From the NCBI RefSeq assembly GCF_000208745.1, contig NC_030854.1, positions 31,702,940 to 31,766,939 of the forward strand: a stretch of DNA of 64,000 nucleotides, in the 5' to 3' direction. The notes under the pieces were generated by a model. That model saw nothing but the letters and a program-made list of their open reading frames with translations. It had not been told where the DNA came from and searched no databases. Every line of letters starts with the position of its first letter. Position 1 is the stretch's first letter. Below are positions 1 to 11,300 of the stretch, in pieces. This stretch comes from Theobroma cacao. Lineage: Eukaryota > Streptophyta > Magnoliopsida > Malvales > Malvaceae. The translations under genes and the position numbers were made by a program.

Positions 1-199
1 AAATTATTATTTTATTTGTTTAAGTTGGAAACAGTTTAAAATCTTTTAGAATGTGGTATTTGGAAACAGTTACCCACAGGGGAAATGAGAAGCTGATATT
101 AAAGCCTTGCGGGATTTCGATTGACATTCCGGGTAATGAATGTCAATCGAGACGTCGCGGCGGTTGTCATGGGCTCGATGGGAGTTTCGGGTTGTGACA
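1..199 (+). mobile_element. End of a solo-LTR-family copy, cut by window edge
   Basis: This stretch ends in GGGTTGTGACA at 199 and matches the last ~200 bases of the complete copy at 31809-34790, including the GCCTTGCGGG-type and GGCTCGATGGGAGTT segments. The rest of the copy lies left of the window, so its target duplication cannot be checked. It lies 65 bp from the oppositely oriented copy at 264-3053. Strand follows the TATA-like box argument given for 31809-34790. Confidence 0.75.
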
Positions 200-263
200 T
201 AATATCATAATAGTTTCACTGGATTTTCTAAAATTGAAATCTTGTGGAACTTGTTAATTTGTT

Positions 264-3053
264 TGTCACGACCTGGAACTCCCATCAGGCCCGTGACAAT
301 CGCCGCAACGTCTTGATAAACACTCATTATTCTGAATGTCGATCGAAATCCCGCAAGGCTTAGCATCAGCTTTCGCATCTCCTTGGTGAGCGACAGTTAT
401 TAAATCTTGCATTTTAAGAAATCATAAGTCATTTTCAAATCAAAACAATAAAATATTATTTTCTGGCTCACAAGGGCATTTTCGTCATTTTTCTTCGAAA
501 ATACCGAAACCCGCCAAAAACATGGTGTAAAAGCTAAATATGTTCATACATACTTTAAATCAGATAACTAAAGTATAAAATTACTTTTACAGTGACACGT
601 GTGCCCACATCTAACCAAAATGCATCGGAAGCTGAAAACCTACAGCTTTTGCCAATTCAAGTCCAAATGAAGGTCTTTGTCAAAGTCAACTAACTATGAA
701 ATTCCCTGAGCCTGAAATGTGAGGAAATGAGGGTGGTGAGATTATAAAATCCCAATGAGTAAACAGATACCATCTAAACCATCTAAAGACGAGTAAATGG
801 AGACGAATTAAAATATTCTTTTTCAATATATGTTTTCATAACATGAATATTCAGTTTACTCAATTAATCAACATGGCTTATATATCTCAATAAAACTTGG
901 CTCCTACCAAAATCATTCTCGCGGGTACCTTTGTCAAGGTATCCCACTAAGACCACTAATGCTGTTAAATGTCCCATACCCATAAACATGTTTTCGCATC
1001 TGACACACAGCCGTTCCTTGGCGTTGGCTGAGTCTCACTCTCACGCGGTGGTCCACGTGAAGTGCACTCAAATCTTTACCTCAAGAGATACTTCATCCAA
1101 CATCTCTCCCCAGAGGTAATTATATAACTAGGTTACCGTGCCCCTCTCATAGGCAGTTCACGGAAACCCCCACCACTGCAGTGACTATGGATTATTTTAT
1201 CTACCACCTGATTTATAAAATATTTTTCTGCATGACATCGTAATTTATCGCAACCTAGCCTCTCAATGCTGAATACATAGTATATATATAATTTTGATAC
1301 AAATACCAACTTTGCCATTCATGCTCACATATTGCTATAAGCCATATAATTTAAAACACAATTTATAACACAAGCAGACAGTCTCCAATTACTCTATTTT
1401 CAAAACCAGTATTCAATTTTCTAGAAAATTTATAAAATCATTTTATAAAATCACAATTTCTCCTAAAACATAGCAATTTACCATTTAAACCCATTTTCTA
1501 TAAAATCACACAATTGTATAAAACTACTCTAGATAATTAAGACGATAATAAGTTCACTTACAGTTCTAGGAGTCAATGTACTCCTAATCCCAATCTTCAA
1601 GCATAATCTCTGTACTTTTACCAGTATAATTTACTCACCACTTATCCACAATGTACAATACATAATTCACCACATTAATGGTTGACCATTATAAAATTAA
1701 TTCAGGCTCGGTGTATATGCATGATATGATATGCAACTTATCCGACTACCTCTTAAATGCGGTGCTGACCTAATTCGGTCAATTACTCGATTAAATGACA
1801 ATTGTGTTTGATTTGGCTCCAAATTGCTCCATTTCATTTATAATACCTCAATTCACCAAACACAATTCCTATAATCTAAAATTCAGCCTAACAACCCTCA
1901 CAATTCTTTTTAAAAATTTCGGCCATTGTGGTGCACTATCACTAAAAATTTTTCCATTCCATTTTCTCACCATAAATCATCATTTCATCAATTTTTCAAC
2001 CAATTCAATTGATCACAAAATCAATTCATTACTTCTACACTTCACATAGGGTTCGGCCATTGAAGGTTCATGGGCAAAATGGATTCTTTTCTTATTGTTT
2101 TGTTTCTAAACATGCTTAACTAACTGAAAACACTAACATAACTTAGAATCAAATCAATCTAACATCATTCTCTCTCCATACCCATTTTGACCAACCATGA
2201 ATTCACCATGAAAGCATGTTTTTCAACCATGGAAATTAAGGGAAAATGCATGGGTAAGGTAAATCACTAGCAAAATCAAAGAAATTTTACTTTTGCTTGA
2301 TCAAATCCTTGAATTCTAACACTTTCTCTTTGATTTTTTCCACCTAGGGTTTGTTCTTCCTTGGTTTCTCTTCTCTTCTAGTTTGGCTGACCACTATGGG
2401 AGAAATGGGCTGATTTTTATGTCTTTTTATAAAGAAACAATAAAATAATAAAAACATGACACATGGCATTTCCTTATTGGTTCAAATTTTAAATATTTGA
2501 CTTTTAATTCTTAAATTCTCTACCACACATTTCTCATATTTATCCATTTTCATGATGAATAAAATCCCTTGGTCTTGACAAGTGTCGGGGGTGAAAATTT
2601 ACCGATTTACTCTCGATGTGGCAAAATTACCATTTCACCCCTATACTCCAAATTATATCGAAAATTAAATTTTTCACTTCTGAACCTCCAATCATACTTC
2701 AATACTCAAATCATACTCCAATAAGTTAAATGGAGCCAAAAAATCTTTTCTACAAATTTTTATTTTGTCCCCAAGTGGCAAATGACCATTTTGCCACTAG
2801 ATAGTGAAAATTTCGATTTAACTCCAAATTGATCCTCGAACTCCGAATTACCATTTTGAGTCATCCCTGGACTGTGAAACTCATAATTTCACCTTAAAAT
2901 CCCTATTGTAATTAGTTCGAGGTATAAATCAACTTACTTGTACTTCTAAGCACAATACCGACTTTTAAATATTCTTCCGAGACTGTTCAAATATACAATC
3001 ACTTTATCAGTCTCATGTGTAACATGGTAGATAATTTAGGGCTGGGCTTGACA
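264..3053 (-). mobile_element. Complete 2.8-kb solo LTR, TSD TTGTT
   Basis: The element starts TGTCACGACC and ends GGGCTTGACA, the TG...CA termini of an LTR. The 5 bases on each side are identical (TTGTT at 259-263 and 3054-3058). It shares its whole length with 24315-27271 and, inverted, with 31809-34790. No gag/pol, primer site or polypurine tract is seen, so it is read as a solo LTR left by LTR-LTR recombination. Short open frames inside are not conserved and are not called. The related flank at 23965-24120 lacks this insertion. Confidence 0.85.
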
Positions 3054-4540
3054 TTGTTCCTTATTTCCACTATTTCAAGAGAAATTGTGTTTAATTACTA
3101 TAACTTATTTGAGGGTTAATTGTAATTCATTAAAAAAATCAGTCGCCATATCATATCCAATTTCTGACAAGATTTTTGCCCTTTTTTTTTTTTCTCTCAA
3201 TAGTGCAATTTTAGACCAAGACTTAATTTGCTGTCTCTCATTTTCTTGGCCTGAACACTGGAAACACTATTAGTACAATCTCCTGACTTCTTGTGCAAGT
3301 TGCAAGTGAGTTGAGATTCAAAAGATTCCGGCCGTCCATTTCTGGAAATCAATTTATGGTAAACGGTCAAGTCAAGCAAATGCATTTCTACTCCAAATAC
3401 ATCTGCGGATCATTCACTCCATACTCCACACCAATTCACACCTCGAAAGGAGAAAATTCAAGAAAAATTCATTTTTCGTCGTGCCTACTTTTTCTAATTC
3501 ATTCTTAGTGCCACTCTTTATCTTTTCCCAATTATACCAACTACACTTTTCTATTATTTCTTGTTAATTTTTTGGGCTTTTCTTCTTTTTATTATTGTTT
3601 AACTTATATTGATAATATTTTATTTGATGTTTCAATTTTGAGCCCATGCTAAAATTATTTTTTACCCCTCCGTTCGCTTTCTTTCTTTCATCTTCCTTGT
3701 ATATAATAGTTAAATTCATGCTTATCATCATTATAATTTTTATTATAGTGATTTATTTACTTTCTATAATTCTTTTTTCTTTCCTTCTTTTTATTATTGT
3801 CTATTAAATTTATAATTTTCTATTGATTTAAATTAATTCAATAATGAAATATATTTTGACCTCAACATTTATATTTTTCTCTCCTTTTTATATGTCTCAA
3901 TAATGACAAGATTTTTGCCCTTTTTTTTTCTCTCAATAGTCCAATCTCAGACCAAGACATAATTTGCTGTCTCTCATTTTCTTGGCCTGAACATGACTGT
4001 ACAAACTATTAGTCCAGTCTCCTGACTTCTTGTGCAAGTTGCAAGTGAGTTGTGATCCAAAAGTTTTCGGCCGTCCATTTCTGGAAATCAATTTATGATT
4101 AAAGGTCAAGTCAAGCAAATGCATTTCTACTCCAAAAAATCTGCGGGTCATCAATCACTCCTTAAGCCACACCAATTCATACGTCAGAAGAAAAAAATTC
4201 AAGAAAAATTCATTTTCGTCGTGCCTACTTTTAAACCTAAATAAAAAGATGATGATGGCGATGGGAACCCACAAACAAGCGACGCTTGATAAATTGATAG
4301 CAACAGATACCCAACAGGACGGTGATGCGGTGGAGAGGGAAAATGATCGGAGAAAAAAGGTGGATTAGAGAAGAAAAAAGGAATAGTGTGGGTAATTTAG
4401 GTCGATGGTGGGAAAATCGAAATGGTGGGGAATTTTAATCGATGAGAGTAATCAAATAGGGAAAACAGAATTATTTTGCTTGGACAAAACGACGTCTTTT
4501 GCCAAAAATCCGATTCACCTACCATGTGAAAGGAAAAATC
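3054..4540. repeat. Duplicated TNL flank with two copies of a ~350-bp module
   Basis: No gene is seen. A module beginning near GACAAGATTTTTGCC recurs at 3145-3510 and 3905-4240, and again at about 35125-35510 and 36260-36600 beside TNL-B. The AT-rich spacer 3540-3900 matches 36600-36960. Bases 200-263 plus 3054-3140 match 23965-24120, upstream of the TNL-A TIR exon, so this is probably the upstream flank of a TNL lying left of the window. In both left-hand modules the string GGTCAAGTCAAG contains two overlapping W-box cores (TTGAC) on the minus strand. From 4240 to 4540 nothing is recognised. Confidence 0.6.
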
Positions 4541-4813
4541 CAAGTTAGCGTCCACCTTAGGCGTGTGTCCTACACACGCCGAATACCTCTCATCTTAGCC
4601 CTTAATTGTAAGGAACCGAAAACATTTTGCCTTTGATTGTTACAGACTACATAATCAATTTGGGACCAAAACCTTTGGGTTTTTGTCAATTTAGGATCAA
4701 ACATTTCAATTATAACAATTAAGGGCCAAACATTTCGGTTCCTTACAATTAAGGGCTAAGGTGAGAAGTGTTTGGTACGTGTAGGACGTACGCATGATGT
4801 GGACGTTGACTTG
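4541..4813. mobile_element. Palindromic MITE-like element
   Basis: Two ~95-bp arms form an imperfect inverted repeat (about 4541-4640 and 4716-4813), sharing blocks such as TTAGCCCTTAATTGTAAGGA on one side and its reverse complement on the other. There is no coding capacity. Such foldback structures are typical of miniature inverted-repeat elements. A target duplication could not be fixed. Confidence 0.6.
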
Positions 4814-4850
4814 CCGTGTAAGATATAAAAGGGTAGCTTCGTCAGAAAGC

Positions 4851-5665
4851 CTTTTTCCTCAAGTCAAAATGGTTCAAATTATGGTGTGACGTGTAACAAA
4901 TTTTTCATCATGACATGTAATAATTAAACTTTTTAACATGATGTATAACAACTAAATCTTCAACAAAGAGTGTAACAATTACATTTTTCAGCATAATATA
5001 TAATAACTAAATCTTCAATATGGCGTATAACAACAAAATTTTTAACATGGCGTACAATAACTACATCTTAAACATAGCGTGTAACAGCTATATTTTCAAC
5101 ATGGCTTGTAACAATTAAATCTTCAACATGACATGTAACANGACATTTTTCCTCAAGTCAAAATGGTTCAAATTATGGTGTGACGTGTAACAAATTTTTC
5201 ATCATGACATGTAATAATTAAACTTTTCAACATGATGTATAACAACTAAATCTTCAACAAGGAGTGTAATAATTACATTTTTCAGCATAATATATAATAA
5301 CTAAATCTTCAATATGGCGTATAACAACAAAATTTTTAACATGGCGTACAATAACTACATCTTAAACATGGCGTGTAACAGCTATATTTTCAACATGGCT
5401 TGTAACAATTAAATTTCAACATGACATGTAACAACTATATTTTTTAACATGGCGTATAACAATTAAATTTTCAACATGACGTGTAACAACTACGTTTTTC
5501 AACATGATATATAACAACTAAATTTTCAACATAATGTGTAACAACTACATTTTTCAATATGGAGTGCAACACCTAAATTTTCAACATGGCGTGTAACACA
5601 TACATTTTCAACATGACGTATAACAATTATTTCTAACATAGCGTGTAACAACTATATTTTAGAAC
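4851..5665. repeat. Minisatellite, 27-28 bp unit, roughly 28 copies
   Basis: The unit resembles AACATGGCGTGTAACAACTA followed by a T-rich tail; copies vary between GACGTGTAAC, GGCGTATAAC and similar. A single N sits at 5141. The ~290 bases before it (4851-5140) are nearly identical to the ~285 after it (from 5147), including a non-repeat lead-in TTTTTCCTCAAGTCAAAATG. The array lies between inverted copies of a CTTAATTGTAAGGAACCGAA-like block (4716-4813 and about 5720-5810). It is non-coding. Confidence 0.8.
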
Positions 5666-6170
5666 ATAATAAGTTAGTTGCCATATCATCAATTCACGCG
5701 ATTTTTTGTCGCGTGTGATACACGCTTCATCCACCTATTAGCTTAACTCTTAATTATAAGTAATCGAAAATGTTTGGCCTTTGATTATTACAATTGAAAC
5801 CTTTGATCCTTAATTGCAAAAGTGTCCAAATGTTTAGCTTCAATTTGAGCATTTAGTCATTGTTGTAATTGAAACATTTGATCCTAAAGTGACAAAAACT
5901 CAAAAGTTTTGACCCCAAATTGAGTATTTTGTCTTTTTTTTGTTAAGTGACCATTGTAATTCATGACCGACTACTAATGATAAAATTTGCTTTAAATAAG
6001 ATTTGATTGGTTACATTAATGCTTTTGACTGCTAAGGTTTTCAACACTTTTTCATTGAAAATATTTTATCTAAGTGGTTTACAAAGTGAGTTATCAAACA
6101 CAATAAAAAATTTAAATCATTGAAACCCAAAGTCATGTAACAGATATATTATTTTTGATATGATTGATTA
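5666..6170. repeat. Inverted-repeat partner and duplicated flank
   Basis: Bases 5720-5930 contain degenerate inverted copies of the 4541-4813 element (a TTTGATCCTTAATTGCAAAA block and relatives). Bases 5965-6170 match 27272-27420 in the A-B intergenic region (AAATAAGATTTGATTGG). No gene is seen. Confidence 0.5.
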
Positions 6171-6176
6171 GTAATT

Positions 6177-6377
6177 TCAACACTGGGTAGAAATTCAAAT
6201 ATTCTAACACTAACGAGGGAAAACACAATGCATGTATAGATTAAAACAATTTATCTGCTCATAAAGATATGGTGGCAAAGAAAAAGCAATCTTAGACCCT
6301 TTAAACCCACGCTCAACCGATCCTGGAACCTCACTTCTCGAAACAAATGTTCTACTTATGCCACATTCATCTAATAC
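6177..6377 (-). pseudogene. Decayed C-JID exon of a lost TNL copy
   Basis: The minus strand keeps the start of the first C-JID exon of TNL-A and TNL-B. An AG acceptor remains at 6379-6378, and the reading resembles the functional exon through the stretch aligned to SGSEVP (here SRSEVP) and GSEISFSLP (here GSKIAFSLP). Downstream, in-frame stops and a frame change break it, although the DNA still aligns with the segment encoding the FEFLPS strand down to about 6177. It is closer to the exon-5 type than the exon-7 type. It lies 1.4 kb beyond the TNL-A stop codon, so it probably belonged to another TNL copy. No product is expected. Confidence 0.7.
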
Positions 6378-7786
6378 CTAATTAGCCATTGAAATTGTTA
6401 GTTAGTTATGAAAGTTTAGATTACTGCAAAATAAGGAGAAAAAAATAATATAAAACCTTATACTAAGTGAAAATTTACAAAAATATTCTGTCTGTAATTC
6501 TGTTGGTAAAATATGCAGGATAGATCTTTTATATGTTTGCATTTTCATTGTTCCCTCACTCAGTTTGATAAAGCAGCGTAGTGACTTGGCAATGTTTTGA
6601 AAAGCGAATTAGCGATTTGATTACTTTTTCAAAAGTAATCAAGCAAAGGTTCCCAAAAATCCTTCTCACTTCAATCCCCATTCTCTCTTTCTCCTTTATC
6701 AGCCCGGCAATGCACTCAGATTCTATCGAATCCCTACATATCCCCACGACACTCCTCTCCAACAAGAGTAGAGTTTCTACCTCCACATGACCAGAGCATT
6801 TTATAACATCAGTGTTCTTTTGTGATTCCTCTGCTGACTAAAAAATTGCTGCTTCACCTGATTCCATAAATACTTTTGCTTCCACTTGATTGCAAATCTG
6901 CCCTATCCTCTGGTCTCTCATTGCAAATCTATATCTACTCATTTCTTGATTATAATAATATACCTATATAAGGATAGGAAATGCTTAAGTTAATTGACTA
7001 AGCAAACTTAAAATGAAATACCAACTTAAGAGTCAGGTTGACAAACCTATGGTTTGAGGTTTGAGCTTGATTTGTATATATATTTTTTTGCAACATTTGA
7101 TTTGCAAATTTATATTGTGTAAAGTGATAAAGTTGTTACACGAGATTACATGATTAAAAAAAATTAAAGACAAAAATATAAGAAAGGATAGATCAAGAAA
7201 ACAAGATAAAATCAGCAAATATTGTCATGTAGTTGATGCTTTATGCTCAATAGTAGTTGGTGACCTAAATTATGAGTTCTTAAATTTTAATTTATTTAAA
7301 ATATTAAAATTGTGAAAAAAATTTATAGACTTAGTTGCAAGATCCTAAAATAGAATAAAAAGCCAAATCAACCAAACTAAATTATTATATTTTAGTTTGA
7401 TTTAATTAGATTTTCACTATAATATGATTTGATTTATTTTTTTAAATAGAAACCAAAATTTATGATTTGATTTAGATTATCCTTTTTATTTTGGCTTGTC
7501 GATTTGGCTCATATATAAACGTTGGTTTTCAAAAGCAAAGCAATAGGTAAGCTTGTAAGAGTGGAGAAAGATAGAGAAATAATAGCATGAAAGTGATATG
7601 AAATTTAAAAAATAAAAAACTTTGTCAGATAGAGGAATAATAACATGGAAGTGATACGAAATTTAAAACATAAAGAAACTTTGCCATCAATGACAATTCT
7701 TGCATTAATAGGAGGACATGAATCTTTTAATTACAACAAGAGGTAGATGAATTGTCCTGTTTGTTCCAACAAGATCCTATATATAA
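6378..7786. other. AT-rich 3' flank of TNL-A
   Basis: No gene is supported. Bases 6955-7560 are homologous to 37985-38630 downstream of TNL-B, so they belong to the duplicated unit. A short tandem duplication (~60 bp, GTGATATGAAATTTAAA and GTGATACGAAATTTAAA) lies at 7575-7685. The more complex stretch 6540-6800 has overlapping short open frames on both strands and no recognised product. Confidence 0.5.
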
Positions 7787-8341
7787 TTACTCTAATTTAT
7801 CTAAACAATGAATCCTATAAAGAGATCTTTGAGACTTGAACAAGTGATGTAAAAAAAGCGGTAAAAGCCAACCAGAACTTATAGTTTTACCTCGCAAATG
7901 TTGATAACCAGAGTTGCATTTATGTAGAAGGTCATCATCTGGTTCATATTCGAGATCAACAGTACATCTTTTTACACTTAAATCAGAAAACACTGTACAA
8001 TTTACTTGATCACCATCTTCCAATTCACCCATAAATCTCCATAAACTAAACCAATAAATATTGTTCTTGGCTTTAGGAATTCCGATGAAACGTTTATAAA
8101 AGATCCACTTAGTATCTTTGGTCTTGTTGACGATCTCAATACGAGATAAAAAATCAGATATATTATCTTCTTCAGCATAAAGAATGGCCACCAATTTTAG
8201 ATAGCCAATATGTTGACCAGAGCTTCGAGCCACTACAAATGAAACCTTATTCCCAACAGCATGATTTGCATGACGGCTGCATCCATCCTCCGGAAGGTCA
8301 TATGGATTAAATGTGCTAATTAACCCACAATCATATAACAC
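7787..8341 (-). CDS. TNL-A exon 7: second C-JID domain and C terminus
   Basis: Encodes VLYDCGLISTF, GNKVSFVVA, YLKLVAILYAEED, TKWIFYKRFIGIP, FSLWRFMGELEDGDQVN and YEPDDDL, aligning strand for strand with exon 5. The tail holds a short hydrophobic patch (SGWLLPLFLHHLF) and ends DKLE at the stop (7787-7789). Function of a second C-JID is inferred, not known. Confidence 0.85.
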   Translation of the reverse strand: MLYDCGLISTFNPYDLPEDGCSRHANHAVGNKVSFVVARSSGQHIGYLKLVAILYAEEDNISDFLSRIEIVNKTKDTKWIFYKRFIGIPKAKNNIYWFSLWRFMGELEDGDQVNCTVFSDLSVKRCTVDLEYEPDDDLLHKCNSGYQHLRGKTISSGWLLPLFLHHLFKSQRSLYRIHCLDKLE

Positions 8342-11300
8342 CTGTAACAATATTGAATTAATTATAAGTTATAAAAAGAAAGAAAAGAATAATAAATCGA
8401 AAACATTAGAAAGGAGATCAAGGAAACCTTAGGGGAAGCAATCATTTTTGATTCGTCTAAATCATTGTAAATTTGCACTTTGATATTTTCACTGGAGCCC
8501 AATCTGAGTAACTCTTCATCTTTCAACTCAATCTCTCTCCAACTATCTTCATTTGCTAAAAGATGCCAAAAATAGATATGTTTTTATTATACAATACTAA
8601 TCATCAAATACTATGTTTCCATCAGTATCTGTGTATAAATAAATTGAATTTAGAACAAACAAAAAAAAAAGCACTTATAGATACAATAATACAATGGTGC
8701 ATGAAAAAAATTGATTAAATTTTAGAATTAGGATCCAACTTGAAATTAATATTAACATACTAAAAGAATGCCACAAAAATTAAGAATTTGAAACCCTATT
8801 AATTTAGAAGACTCAAGTTCAAATCATAGGAAAAAGGATGAGAATAAATGAGAAAGTGCTAGATCTCATTTTTGTAGCTTAAGATCATATGTATAAGAAT
8901 ATGGACAATATTATAAGTGATGAGGTCATTGTTAAGGGGGAAAGATCTCGCATTTTTAAGAAGCAAGGATTAGATTATATATGACTTATAAATAAGGGCA
9001 TGCCCCTTTCCCTACAAGGTACCTTTTCTTAAAAGGACAAAATCAAAATAGTGAATCTCAAAATAGATAATATCTTGTAATCAATCCAATCCAACAACTT
9101 TAGCATTAACAAATAGCTTTGTTTGTGGGACTTCCATACTTTGACTTTAAAAAAACACACACACACACACACAATCTACTCTTGATTGAGGGGTTAATGT
9201 TGAGGAAAAAAGATTCCACAGTTTTTTTTTTAAAAAAAAGTTAAGTTCCACGTCTATAAGAGCCAAAGAAAGTAAGGACATGTGCGCTCACAAGATGCAT
9301 TTTTTCAAAAATGATAATATTGTTAGAGTAGGCCCAACAAGAACAATACCTTGTAACATGGTGCAGTCCAACAATCCTAACATCATTAGATCTTATTATA
9401 TTTATTGTTGTACTTAACGTAAAGTGATTTATAAATTATATTGACCTAAAACAAGCATTTATAGGTGTTTATATGATAGACCAAGCCCAATTAACAATTC
9501 AAAAACTTAAGCTTGGGCAACAAGGCCTATTCATTTGCCTATTTATTATTTAAACGTTAAAATTATTTTTAACATAATATCTAAAAAAGTTCTTAAACTA
9601 TTTAAGAAAATTCAATAAATCTTTATACTTTTATTACTTTAAACCAAGTCTTAATATTTTTATTTTGAATCAAATAAGTTATTTGTCGTTTGATGCCACG
9701 TGATGCTACCATAATATGTTAACATGTCATAATTAATAATGATGTGGCATGTTGGTATATTATAATTGATGATAATGTGACATGCTAATGTAGCATAATA
9801 ATATAATTATGTGACATTTTTTACCTTCAATATCAATACCATGTTAGTGCCATGTGAATATAAATTAACAAGTCACAGTTTGATTAATGACAATTCGTCA
9901 ATCGTTAGTCATAACGACTTATTTGATCTAAAATAAAAATATAGGGGTTTGATTACAAGTAATAAAAGAAAAAGTGTTTATTTGAATTTTCTTATATAGT
10001 TTAGAGACTTTTTTGAGCATAATGTCAATATTTTTATATTAATATTTTAAATAAATTTAAAAATAAAAAAATATATTATTAATATATTAAAAACTTAAGT
10101 TTGGGTAACAAGACCTATTTATTTTATTGTTTATTATTTGAAATATTAAAAATATTTTTATATTCATATTTTAAATAAATAAAAAATATATAAATATATA
10201 TTTTTTATTCAAATATCATCTTCGAATTGAATTTGATCCTAAAAATAGAAGCCCAAGCTTGACCCCAATTGAACCGAGCTTTCGGGCCTAAACAGAGAGT
10301 TCAACCTTTAAATATATCTACTAGCAACATCAAGCATGACAACCATCGTCTAACTTTTCTTATTAGATCTTGTGTAGTCACAATAATGTTGCATCAGTAC
10401 ATCGATCTTAACAATTATTGTTAAAAAGGTCGAATATATTTGCACTCTCATTTCATTCTTTTAGTTTAAAATCATCGAATATACCTTTTTATATATATGC
10501 TTTTTATATATTTTACAAGCATACAAAATCACAACACGGGTAATTATGACCTAAAATTTTGATTTACCAAATCAATTAGAAAATATAATTAAATTTGCTG
10601 AGTTACTACTTAAATTGCTTGATTACAAGAAAAGTTCATGATTAAAATATTCTTCGATGCATATACAGTAGCTAAAAAATATGTCATAGTTAGTATTTCT
10701 TTTTCAAATATTCATAGATTAATATAAAAAATTTCCATGAAGAAAGAAAGATATAAGAAACTATTAATATATAAAGTCTAGTCAAAAAGATAAAAAGTTC
10801 TTATAAATGCTATCAGATGCAATCGTACCTTGAGAGTTTTGTGGAGTGTCATCTTCATACGTAACCTTGGTTTCTGATAAGCATGTAACACCAAATTCTC
10901 TTATGTTGAGACCAGATGTTGATAATTTGCAGCTCACCAAATCACCATTTTCCAACTGATAATCCATTACTGGCCAATGGATTAGCCATAAGATTGTGTT
11001 ACTATTGGTTTCAGGAATTCCAATGAAACTTGAGAAATAAGACCACGTCAACTTCTTGGTCTCATTAACAATATGCACAGATGGTAGAAACTCAAAGATC
11101 TCATCACTAACAAGGGAATAGACTATGCATAGGTTTAACCAGCTAACTGTTTCACCAAGATTTTGTGGCAAAGAAAAAGAAATTTCAGACCCTTTAGAGC
11201 GATACTCAAACAAGATTGGAACCTCACTTCCAGAGACAAAACAACTAGTTATGCCGCTATCATGAAATACCTGAGACATTGAATCCATTATTATGAAAAT

